64,000 nucleotides of DNA, from positions 41,152,770 to 41,216,769 of the forward strand of contig JAAONU010000014.1 in the NCBI GenBank assembly GCA_012932295.1, given 5' to 3'. This document shows, piece after piece, positions 10,980 to 21,277 of this stretch. How positions within the stretch are numbered: position 1 is the first letter of the stretch; each line of letters starts with the position of its first letter. This DNA comes from Cyclina sinensis (lineage: Eukaryota > Mollusca > Bivalvia > Venerida > Veneridae). The notes beneath the pieces are model-generated. The model was not told where the DNA came from, did not search any database, and was given only the letters and a program-made list of their open reading frames with translations. The translations under genes were made by a program, and so were the position numbers.

Positions 10980-13330
10980 TGTTAAGAGTGTTCTTCTTAA
11001 CAACTCATTGAAACCCACAAAATGACTCTGTATCTGCTCTTGTACAAGTTACACTCATACAAAGTGATCCTCAATTTTTGCAATTTTGTGCAAACAGTAA
11101 ATCTCGCACATTGAAATGAGAGTTACATTTTGTTATATATGTAGTTTATCAATTAATTAACGATTTTTATCCTTAAAAGCGGGGACATTTTTCTTAAGCA
11201 AAAACATACAAATGATCTGGATTAATTCATTACTCAGAAGGAAGACTAAAGGCTTTTCAACACAACTTCCAAAGATTGAGAGAGACTAACAAAATCTGGC
11301 GATGCTACATTGTCTTATCCATCCACTATCTATAAAAGTTAATCAAATCCTGAAACTCGTATTTTGAAAAAGAAGCATTATTTTATTGACAAAATCCTTC
11401 ATTTCGCTATTTTCAGTTTAGAAAGCGTGTTTAACAAAGAATGTTTCCATTAGAAGTTAGAATCGTACTTTTTTCACTTCGGTGTGTATTCCCTTGGTAA
11501 CGATTAATACACGTTTTAGATCCTGGGTTTTGAGTCTTGACTGAGCCACCTTGTAAATAAACACTAGTAAATGAAAGTAGACATCATTTAGGATTAACTG
11601 CAAAGAAAACTTAACTGGTTCTAAAACATCTATGGAAACGGTCATGGAAATATGAATCATACATAAAATAATAAGCTACAATTTCATGAATTTCTTTCTC
11701 TTACTTTACACCCATCTTTTATTTCAACCAACTATACATTCGCATATGTTCGACAAATCATAAGCTTTGCCTCGAAATTATTATGTATGAAGTACTATAT
11801 GTTTTTTAACATTTTCATTGTATATTTTCTGCCACAGTGTAAAGTAATGACAATAGTTTCCCTGGTGCAAAGATCAGCGAGCACGCGCTGTGCAATAACT
11901 ATCATATCATGCAGTCATAGCATGGCTTAATGTATGTGTGTGATGTGTAGGAAATATACATATCCTGTTGTCTTTCAAGTTTGATAAATGATTGGAACAA
12001 CTTACTCGTTAGTGTTTCAGTTAACAAATGCAGTAGACCAAAAGTCATCACATGTAGCAGAAATTACACCCTAATTTAAACGAATGCATATTGAAGAACA
12101 CTAAAATAATGTTGTATTACTCCCATAACAGTTTAGATTTTAGTGAATTCCTATGGCTACAAATTTTGCTTTTCAATCAAAGATATCCAAAACCTATTGA
12201 AGCATTAACTCAAGTCAAAGAACTAACAAGCATGAACGTAAGAATTGATAAATAACATGGAATAAAACGTATCAAATCTCAAATGGATTGCTTCGGAATT
12301 CTCAATTGGTAAAATCTATTTTTATAGTTTAAACAATCCTGCAGTAGACACAGACAAAATAAATTGCTAAAACTAAAACAGTGGACAGATCTTATGTTTT
12401 ATACAATACACATAAAACGTACGGCAAGTACTTGGACAGCAAGTGGGTTTAAATCACCAGTAAGTGAAAACAGCTCGAAAACTTCACTAAGATTTTGACG
12501 TATGTTAAAAGATAAATTATTTCTCTTTCAATCCTTGTAAAATTTACTTGTTATTGGTTAAGGTATTTTCACATTAAAAATGTCTTATTTTGGTCTATAG
12601 TGTGTTTAGTGAAATTAAAGCTACGGTTTAAACGAGCAGGTGCTGCTAGGAAAGGAAAATTTGAAAGCTTGAAAACTGCAAAAAATGGCATGCTCAGGTT
12701 TACCGATTTTGAATCATTCCTCACTTTCTTTTAGATATGTTTTTCTCCTATTAATCTCTTGGTGTCCAATATTGCTAGACCTGCGACAAGTTATTCACAA
12801 AATCTACAAGAAATAGGTAAGTGCAAAGTCCTGTCTTCAAGTGCACATCAGGGTACAAGAGAAAAGGGCAGGCCCAATAAGAGATGTGGATCAGTGGTAA
12901 CATGCTGTACTGGAAATCCAGAGGTCGCCAGTTTAATCCCCCGCTCCTCCACACACACAACTAATAGTATTTCTGAAAGACACCAAACTAAATTCCTATG
13001 TATCGGTGCTATACACTGAGCATGTAGAAGATTCAGGAATCTATCTTTGGTAGGATGCAATCTTGCACTATCCCCATCAACCTAACATAACTCTTCACTG
13101 GGCACGGGTCATATTGCACGCTGGTTCCAACGATTAATAAACTCTAAAAGATAGACCCTGCTATTTTATATCAGCTGGACTGTTGACACTTGTGAAAATG
13201 TTGCCTAACACGAAATTAGCCTAGTATTTGTTTTCATTTCCTAAAATTGGGTTAAATAATTTTTTAACTGGGATTTTTTTTTCACCTAAACGCAAGATAA
13301 TTGCACCTAACCCTTTTATCATTAATACTT
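10980..13330 (-). pseudogene. decayed duplicate of the NDUFC2 3' region
   Basis: This block aligns in order with 50,260-54,170. Anchors include 10,990/50,265 ('ctgctcttgtacaagttaca' in both), 11,455/50,775, 11,620/51,125, 11,690/52,093, 11,860/52,310, 12,110/53,140, 12,770/53,625 and 13,180/54,020. In the second copy the matching region holds exons 2 and 3 of an NDUFC2-like gene. Here exon 2 (52,628-52,774 in the other copy) is absent, because similarity jumps from about 11,980 to the equivalent of 52,880. Exon 3 survives only as degenerate sequence near 11,645-11,700. It therefore cannot encode the subunit. It lies 1.4 kb after ART copy 2, matching the gene order of the intact block. Confidence 0.75.
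12870..13150 (+). repeat. tRNA-derived SINE
   Basis: The head 'gatgtggatcagtggtaaca' with 'ggtcgccagtttaatcccc' has the tRNA-like box A and box B layout. The body runs to 'cgattaataaactc'. The same element sits at the equivalent site near 53,730-53,990, so it was inserted before the block duplicated. Confidence 0.65.
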
Positions 13331-13439
13331 GATGAAAAAAAACATTTATTTAAAAAAAAATTCCAGGAATTGGTAACTATTAACATAATATAATTATTTT
13401 CAAGAAGGAAATAACTAGTTACATGTGTTGTTTATTTTG

Positions 13440-14100
13440 AGGGAGTTAAAAGCAATATGACAAAAATGACACTGAATCTATGTCAAACAAGCTGTTGAAC
13501 ACGTTAACGGTGAAAGAGAACAGAGCGTGTTATCTGACGATGAATATCTTCACAAAAAGTTGGCTAATGTTAATAGAAAACTGGAAATAATGCATCTTGC
13601 TTGGAAAGACTACGACAGACTACAAAGAGCTCGTTGAAACCAAGGACAAAGACATCCATAATATGCAAGAAAAGCTTAACAATATGCAAGAAAATGTAGA
13701 TAAAAGAAAGTTCCTTATTCAAGAGGAAGACCATGAGAATTTGTCAAGTCCGAGCTGAAAAGAGAAATTGGAAAGCTGAAACTCCAGTAAGAAGAGACAG
13801 AATCAAAGGCAAAGAAACGTTGAAGATGTGACTGCAATTCTAATGACCCAAGAGAAGGCAGTCAAAATGTAACAACTGAAAGAAAATTAACTGAAAAAAG
13901 AACTGAAAGAAGAAATGGACAGAAACACATGTCATTTACAAAATGATATCATGGTTATACTGAAAGATGTCCAAGCAGAAAAGAAAGCCATTGCAGCAAT
14001 ACTTCAAGAGATACACTCAGAAAAAAATGACGCGGCAGAAGTATATAGATACTGTTTGAAAGGGGAACCACAGATGATTATGAAATGGAAACAAGGTTAA
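13440..14100 (+). pseudogene. broken coiled-coil protein gene relic
   Basis: Successive frames read as one Lys/Glu/Gln-rich heptad-like protein interrupted by stops and shifts. Readable pieces are around 13,500-13,635 (GEREQSVLSDDEYLHKK), 13,610-13,730 (KELVETKDKDIHNMQEKLNN) and 13,915-14,100 (ILKDVQAEKKAIAAILQEI), ending in TAA with an AATAAA about 60 bases later. At least three frame changes are needed to join them. No intron boundaries are evident, which would suit an old retrocopy, but there is no poly-A tail. I cannot name the parent: coiled coils of this type occur in many proteins. Confidence 0.5.
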
Positions 14101-14908
14101 TAAATCCGTGTTTCAAGCATCTCTGCTCGTCTTTACTGCCCATATTTTTGTTAAGAAGACAATAAAGTATTTTTCAATTAAGCTGAAAAATAATCCTTTA
14201 CGAAGCCCGGAATGGTGCCTTTAGTAAGTAGTTTCCTTGACATGTTTTTTTTTCAGCTTCAAGTTTTCCTTAAAAACAGTCGCCAAGAACGCTCAACATT
14301 ATTCGATCAAGTTGCGTTGGTCATTGACTGGTTGTTAAAATGACGATGTGCAGTTTGGTATCAAGCGGTGTCAAGCTTGGCACAAGGAACAGTTCATATC
14401 TGGTATGTATTCATAACTAAAGTCTGCTTCAGGCCATATACGATACTTAAATGACTACATATTTTGCAGATTTAGGTTGACTTTATGTATGAACAAATCA
14501 TGTAAATTTACTAAACTGAGAAAACCTTGGTCTATACTGCATGGGTCACTTTGGTACAAACATTTCTTAAAAATATGATCCTTTTTTTAATGACCTCGAG
14601 GAGTCCAGCTATTATTCGAACTATGGAAATTGGACTGAGTAATTGTTTACATTCTGTTACGACCGAATTAATAAAATAGAACTTCTAATTTTATTATTTT
14701 ACTTATGTTTTGGGTGTACTTAAGTCATTTTTCGCATTACATTAAAAAAAAATGCTATTCTCATACTATTCTGAACATTTAAGCAAAATATAAGAGAAGT
14801 TTACGATGTAGCTTTGGAGAATTTAATCATTGAAATCGATTATACACATTTTAATTTATTTGTTATGTTTAAATGGGTTGTAACATTTGAAATATATTCA
14901 AACGAACG

Positions 14909-14909
<1 letters not shown>

Positions 14910-14943
<34 letters not shown>

Positions 14944-14944
14944 T
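14910..14944. repeat. (AAT)n microsatellite
   Basis: About eleven uninterrupted AAT units. Confidence 0.95.
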
Positions 14945-15194
14945 CCAATATGAAGTTTATTTTATGAACAAACCGTTAACAGAAAAGAAAATAAAAGAAA
15001 AAAGGGCTCGAGAGGGAATAGAAGTCATGACCGTCAGTGAAAAAGTCTCGTATCAACACAAATTGATAGCACTTTTCAGTTTAAGAAGTACACCTTTACC
15101 TGAAAAAGCTACGTACTTTGTCATCACAGGCAATCAGTATTTTATGCAATCAACATGACGAGCTGTTAACGTTTTAATGTAAATAAACTTTATG

Positions 15195-15372
15195 TTCTGT
15201 TAGGTCGTGTTCATTTAAGTTCTGCTCTGTACTGTATTGCTCTGCTCTGCTATTTTTCTGTTTCAGTCTCTTCATGCTCCTGTTTTGCTCTTCTCTGTTA
15301 TGCTCTGTACCACTCTGTTACCTTGAATTGTGGACCTGTACCGTTCTGTTACCTTGAATTGTGGACCTGAAT
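15195..15372. repeat. TCTG-rich repeat with a 30-bp direct duplication
   Basis: Imperfect 'ctctgct/ctctgt' runs are followed by two copies of a 30-base unit containing 'ttaccttgaattgtggacct', next to each other at about 15,308-15,368. Confidence 0.7.
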
Positions 15373-15784
15373 GTAAGCAAATGTAAGTGCATTACTTTAC
15401 GTTTGTATTTCTTTTCTTTTATATGTACAATTATAGACCTTTGTTGTTGTTTTTTTGTAGATGTTGGTGTTTTTTCACCGAAAAATAATCTAATTTGTTT
15501 GCAATGCTTTTCTCTGTATTTATGATGTATTGTTTGTCTAAAGTGTTTTCCTTTTCATTTGTGCATTCGTACAGTGTCTCCATGTGAATAAAATAAAAAT
15601 ATATATCAATTTACCATACAGCTTGTTAAAAATAAACGTGTAAATAATCTTAATCCTTACACTAACTTATTTTTTTTCAAAGGGCGTGATAGATATGGGC
15701 AGAAGTAGATAATTGATTATACTGTGTTATGAATGTTGTATAAAATAAATCAGACAGATGGAAAATGTGAACTGCTTTTGGACA

Positions 15785-16045
15785 TACAGTAATGACTTGC
15801 TGCCAACCGTGGACATCCGTTGCAGATCCATTGTCCAGTGGCAGAGTCCCCTAGACCCACCAACCTTTGTGTCGTCTTTCGGATAAGACGTTAAACCTAA
15901 CTCTCGTGCGTAGTGTTCTTATACACTGTGTATCGGTACTGCATATTGAGCATGGTGTCTCCGTATGTGGCGCTTTTTGTAAACAGTACTATCCCCATGT
16001 GGCGTTGGTCATATTGACGGCCCGCATTGATTGATGATAAAGTCA
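15785..16045 (+). repeat. SINE copy
   Basis: A tRNA-like head ('ccagtggcagagtcccc') is followed by the central motif 'cggataagacgttaaacc' and the shared tail 'catattgacggcccgcattg' near 'gatgataaa'. Same family as 10,310, 12,870 and 53,730. Confidence 0.65.
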
Positions 16046-17026
16046 GACATGTTGTAAACGCGGTCGTATGATAATAGCGAGTTGTATACCCAGTAATTTA
16101 TCATGAAAACTGTTTAATTACACTTGGTTTATGCTTTATAACAATGAGATAGCAAAATTTCTAAAATCACACTTACATTTGCATGCTTGTTTTCACTGAT
16201 ATACTATAAACGCGAAAAATATTTACTGGTTCATTAGATTTTTCAGAGTAATTTCAATCTATTTTGCGTCTGACATTTTATAAATGTGCACCCATTGTCC
16301 AAAGATGTCTAAAACGATTTATACGAATCATTTCATCGTAATAATCAACGCTTTTGACAATGTTTCGATAATCCGCATTGAAAGGAACATTTTTCATGTA
16401 TGATACCGTTGCGTAGATATTCTTGTTCTATTTTATCAACGTCATGCAACCACAAGAAAGGGGAAAATGTCAGGGCACGTCTCATGCCATCACACGTACC
16501 CCGCTTGTGGTTTTGTTTCTACTTTTAGACGTAAGGATTTACGGTGCACACGTTGTTACTAAGAAATTAAGGAATGGGTAAGTTCTCAAGATAACGATGG
16601 TGTTTATGGGCTTAATGATAACATGAAAGAACGTGACAAATGACATTAAAAATTAAAAATTCACAGAAAATTTATATAATATTCATAAGCCAGGTAGGTA
16701 ATCAAATTTTAACCAGGTCACAAAGCTAGCTTTCTCAGGATACAAAACCTGTGAAGTGTAGTAGGAGGAACAGCTCTAAAAATATGGCGCCTATGTCAAG
16801 CAACACATTGGGTCTCTGGTGAGGAATCGGGTTAAAACGGACCATTTACAAACGACCCGGGTCAGATTGGTCAAAGTCAAAACGGCCAACATATTATTCA
16901 ATACTAATAATACTATGAACAAGTTTAAGAGCATAATTACCGTTCCAGGTTACATGTTTCACTGTTGTATGCATTTATTTATTTAAATTTGTATAATTAT
17001 ATTAAATGAATTAAGATACTAAGCGT

Positions 17027-17074
17027 TGAATGAATGAATGAATGAATGAATGAATGAATGAATGAATGAATGAA
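17027..17074. repeat. (AATG)n microsatellite
   Basis: About eleven perfect GAAT units inside the palindromic element. Confidence 0.95.
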
Positions 17075-17357
17075 AAAGTTTCATAAATTTCTGTTTTATT
17101 TAATCAAATCCATTCTGCAAAAAAATAATCGTTCATTTCATTTTTCTATAATCTACTTCCCTTTTTCACAGTATGAACGATTATACAAAGTTAATAGAAA
17201 TTAGATTGTAGATAAATTAATATCCCTTTTACAGCAGTATAAATATCAACGACAGATCAATCGGTTCCAAAATTTTGCTTTGACCGTCTGGATGATGGCC
17301 GTTTTTACTTTGATTTGTTTGTCGTTTTGACACGGGTCGGTTTTTTGTGGTTTTTGT

Positions 17358-17358
<1 letters not shown>

Positions 17359-17412
<54 letters not shown>
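17359..17412. repeat. poly-T run (54 T)
   Basis: An uninterrupted T tract splits the right terminal part of the palindromic element. A run this long may come from a reverse-strand retroelement tail or be an unreliable length in assembly. Confidence 0.9.
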
Positions 17413-17415
<3 letters not shown>

Positions 17416-17831
17416 GAGGGCCCTTTTGACACGTGGGCGGTTTTGACCCGGATTCAATTTGAACCATGCGGATCAGAAATTGAATGACAGCTACATGATC
17501 GTTGAGTTAGAACTTCTGCTTGGTGATTTTGCTGCATCCTTTATTAATTATAGAGCAATATTTTCAGTTTTCTTTGATTTTTTATATTTCCTTCAGTTAA
17601 CAATGTGGATTGACTTTTTGTTAATTAATATTTTTTTCTTCAGTACATGTACTGTACCTATTATTGTTGGTTTGGTTATCAGCATGTTTCACTATATTTA
17701 TGACTTGGACTTAAGTCACTTTTACACTCCATGTAACATTCTGCTGACATGGATGCCCACGTAATCTCAATATTGTGACTTCAGGCAGGATACTGGGGGC
17801 GGATGTCGACCATTCTAAAACTTAGCAGAAT

Positions 17832-19512
17832 CAGGGCTTTAATTTACAGGGAATGGACACTCCAAAATTGCGATAATATGATGTCGCGCGCATGCGCGGC
17901 CGGATCTCAATAAAAACACCTCAATGGCGAACGGTTCATGTTGCTGCTTTCACGATCATATACTCAAATGTTGAAAAGAACTTACATTAAGAAATTTCAG
18001 AACGAATTGTAAATTAAATATTGTGAAATAAATATTTTGACTGTCTTGTTTGTTATTTTTCGAAGCAGCTTTTGCTTGAATAACAATGAAATCAGTACTA
18101 AAATATAATCGTTGTTTTCCAAAATGGCGGAAAGTATGTACAAATTCGTGTTTTCTTGTCAACTTTCGGGGGGTATTAGACAAAAATGGAGTTATGAAAT
18201 GAGTTGACATAAGATGGAAGTTAATCAGTGGACATAGGATTGAGCATTACTATGCATTTTATTGCTATAGCTGTGTTTGTTAATGAAATAAAGCAACATA
18301 AATTATAGCAATTTTGTCGAAAAAAGTGTTATTCGGTGATCAACACCTTAACGAATTTCGGGTGGTATCAGTGCAAACAGACTCGATGAAAGCACTTAAC
18401 ATGAATTGCATCGTACTCTTCTTGGATGAGATTGACATTTGAATCTAAGGTTTCCGACCTCCTCTGAATATTAAATTCAAAATGGGCGGTTAAATATTGG
18501 GCTATTTTAAACACACGGTTGATCAGTGTTCTTTAAAATTACTTGCACTGAAATTTGATGTTGTTTGTTGCATTCTTCATTTTTTTAAAAATTAAGTGCT
18601 GGTTAATTAAATTTGTGGACAATGGGTAGCATTGAGATCGTGTTTTTGGCTCAATGGGCAGAGCTTTTATTAATTAATTTATTAATTAATCGCTTTGTCA
18701 TAATTCTGGGTGTCAGGATGTTGTGACATGACTATCGTGCAAAAGTTTACATTTATACTTGTTACAATTTGTAAATCAAAGTCTCAACCTGTGAAAAAAG
18801 TAAAGATAATCTGAATAATTTGAAATAATCTGAGTCTACAATTTCCAGACATATTTTTTCAGTAAATTATACCATATATTGACGAAGTTATAAACAATTT
18901 TTGTAGACACGTGAACACTTTTTCATCAAATCGAGACAAGATTTTTACCAAAAGAAAAAGGTATTGAGTTGTCGTCTTTTACTCGTCGGCTTGGAACAGC
19001 CACTTCCTTAGTTCAAATAAAAAATAGATATTATAAGAGGTCAATATTTCTTCTTGCTTACAAATTTAAAATTTTGAAAATTAGCCTATTATTGACAAAA
19101 AAAACGAATGTTTTTGTAAACTAGGTGCATGTATTGCATGCCAATTTACCGCTAACGAACGATAGATAATTACAAAAAAAAAGACGTAAAAGTATTGGGT
19201 TGTCGTTTTTTACTCGTCGGCTTGGAACAAACACTTCCGTAACTGAAATAAAAAATAGATGTCATAAAAGATCAATGTTTCTTCTTTCTTACAAATTTTA
19301 AATTTTGAAAATCGGCCATTTATTGACAAAAATACGGATGTTTTTGTAAACTAGGTGCGAGCGTTGCATACCAATTTACCGCTAACTAACGATAGATAAT
19401 TAATTATCGATCGATTTTCCGTTACAGGATATACAGGTGAACTCGCGACATCATATTTTGGTTATTCATTCGATAGATAAGGAGTGTCCATTCCCTGTAA
19501 ATTAAAGCCCTG
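17832..19512. mobile_element. hAT-like non-autonomous DNA transposon, complete
   Basis: The left terminus CAGGGCTTTAATTTACAGGG continues for 32 bases and is matched perfectly, in reverse complement, by the right terminus ending at 19,512. Similarity continues imperfectly inward: gatgtcgcg near 17,881 pairs with cgcgacatc near 19,444. The 7-base flank gcagaat occurs directly on both sides (17,825-17,831 and 19,513-19,519), a target-site duplication. Ends beginning CAGGG are typical of hAT elements, whose target duplications are usually 8 bp. The 1,681-bp interior has no transposase; it holds a 231-bp tandem duplication and AT-rich filler. It was probably mobilised in trans. The host sequence (ttcaggcaggat...gaccattc) is itself a repeat with a relative at about 56,100. 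Confidence 0.9.
18962..19415. repeat. 231-bp tandem duplication inside the transposon
   Basis: The segment beginning 'tattgagttgtcg' at 18,962 recurs from 19,193 ('tattgggttgtcg') with the same internal order ('actcgtcggcttggaaca', 'tttttgtaaactaggtgc', 'aacgatagataatta'). The copies differ by scattered substitutions, so the duplication is not recent. Confidence 0.9.
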
Positions 19513-20239
19513 GCAGAATCTACAACTACATCGTCCGTCGTCTCACTCATACTTGACTATTACGCGACGGGATAGACAAGTTTTCGAGTACATAATTGGA
19601 CTAGATGCCTACTGTGTGTTGTTCGGGCATGAGTTTTCAATTTGGACGTTTATTATATATGTCATATGTATATAAGCTGGAGCGGAAACCGATGCGCGGA
19701 GTTTGGACATGCGCACTATCCCATTTGAGAATTTCCAGTTTCGGAACAGTGAAAGTGATAAAAGGTGCAGCGAATCTTATTAAAGTAATTTTGAAAAAAA
19801 AACTTAAGTAACGTACACCGTGCTAACAGTTTTGATCTGAATAATGAATAGATCTGTAACATGTACGCATAAGATACATGACATCGTGAGGTTTACTTCT
19901 GTACTTTCGTTTTTGCCTACTACAACATCTGCATCCACTGAATTTGAAAAAAAAAAAAACTGTTAAAACAGAAATGATTACATTTTCTGACGAATATCAT
20001 CATATTGATCACAGAAATGTATAGTTTTGATATGTTTTGTCAAATCACTTTCAATGGAAGAGCTAAAGAACAAGGAAAATTATGGTCAGGCTTAGAAAAC
20101 GAAAGTAGAGAATTAAACCACAACGATGGTATGGCATACACAAATTTTTAGCGTAAAAATGAAATCTTTTTCACTTTAAAATTACAAATCTGTTAAAAAA
20201 ATGAAGTTGGTTTCGACACAAGAAACCAGTAAATATTTA

Positions 20240-20765
20240 TGTCACCCCCAACCAGGGTCTTCCAAATAGCATGTTATTTGAAAGACCCTGCCCCAACATA
20301 GTAGGGCAGAAATTTGATGTTGTGCTTTCTGCTAGGATGTCTGATGACTGATGTCAGTAATTGTCTCCTCTCCATTATTTTGTCATTCCATGATAGATTT
20401 TGATATAACTAGGCAGAAATGTTAACCACCAAAAGATGATGTGTCATGGGCAAGAACCAGGTCTGTACCCCAAAGGTTAAGGTCAAACTTAGTGGTCAAA
20501 TGTTTAAAAAAATTGGGTATTTTTGTCATGTCCACTTCTTAACTTTTTCATTCCCGGATGGATTTTGAAATTAATTGGCAGAATGTTAACCACCTTAAAG
20601 GTAGTGTGTCATGGGCAAGAACCAGGTTCACACCTCCAAGGTCATGGTCACACTAAGAAGTCAAAGGTAAAAAATGGGTTCTTTTTAAGAGCCTTGCTTA
20701 TCCAGCAGTGTGGACAATCCCTCACCATTCTCACCATATAGGGATATTGATTGGAAAATACAAAA
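20240..20765. repeat. hairpin-headed interspersed repeat
   Basis: It begins with a strong hairpin ('cagggtcttccaaatag' against 'ttatttgaaagaccctg') and continues with two near-repeats of 'tcatgggcaagaaccaggt' about 160 bases apart. Similar phrases occur at 38.3-39.0 kb. No coding content is seen. Confidence 0.65.
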
Positions 20766-20804
20766 AATATACTGAACAGTGCTGAATACTAGTAACTTCA
20801 CACT

Positions 20805-21126
20805 CAATAGTAGGATACTACGTCATCTCGCACCTGTTTCATGCTCTCTCACGGACCTTTTTTTGTCAACAATCTATTGCTTGAAATGTAAAATTATCTT
20901 TTTCAACAAGAAATCTGTAGAAATGCAAACAGTCATGTTGTGCACAGAAGATGGGCTAGTGTGCTTTGTATTTATGTAAAGAATTTTTATTATGTAAAAT
21001 TCTAGTTTAGACCTGAATGCATTCAGAAAAAAACTTTCACCTGTTTTCAAGGGACTGATTGTTGACAAAAAAAGGTCGGCGAGAGAGTATAAAACAGGTG
21101 CGTCATGATGTAGTATCCTACTATTG
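20805..21126. mobile_element. 322-bp MITE with long inverted ends
   Basis: The left end CAATAGTAGGATACTAC and the right end GTAGTATCCTACTATTG are reverse complements. The similarity continues about 65 bases inward (cgcacctgttt / aaacaggtgcg, ggaccttttt / aaaaaggtc). The flanks carry a 5-base direct repeat, acact, at 20,800-20,804 and 21,127-21,131. There is no transposase frame. It sits about 150 bases before the first coding exon of the macrodomain gene, so it may form part of its promoter or 5' UTR. Confidence 0.85.
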
Positions 21127-21277
21127 ACACTGCAAGAACAAATTTAAGAAAATGGCTCAATTAATATGGGTAAAAGTTAAATTCTGAAAAACATGTATTT
21201 TATCAACTATTTTTCATTCTAATTAGCCAAGGAAGTAGATACACCAACTAAAGGAAGTATCTATTAATGATCAAAGA

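Larger units (their letters stand above)
16824..17455. mobile_element. palindromic DNA element with terminal inverted repeats
   Basis: The left end (gaatcgggttaaaacgg) matches the reverse complement of the right end (gaatccgggtcaaaaccg). A second inner pair, 'gtcaaaacggcc' at about 16,874 and 'ggccgtttttac' at about 17,298, is also inverted. The interior holds an (AATG)n tract and a T54 run, and no transposase frame. I see no clear target duplication. A non-autonomous element, probably old, is the best reading. Confidence 0.55.

Noticed and set aside
17229..17432. 67-codon minus-strand frame with a poly-Lys stretch
   Set aside because: It is created by the 54-base T run.
17956..18210. 84-codon minus-strand frame inside the hAT-like element
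   Set aside because: No transposase motifs and random-looking composition, so the element is called non-autonomous.
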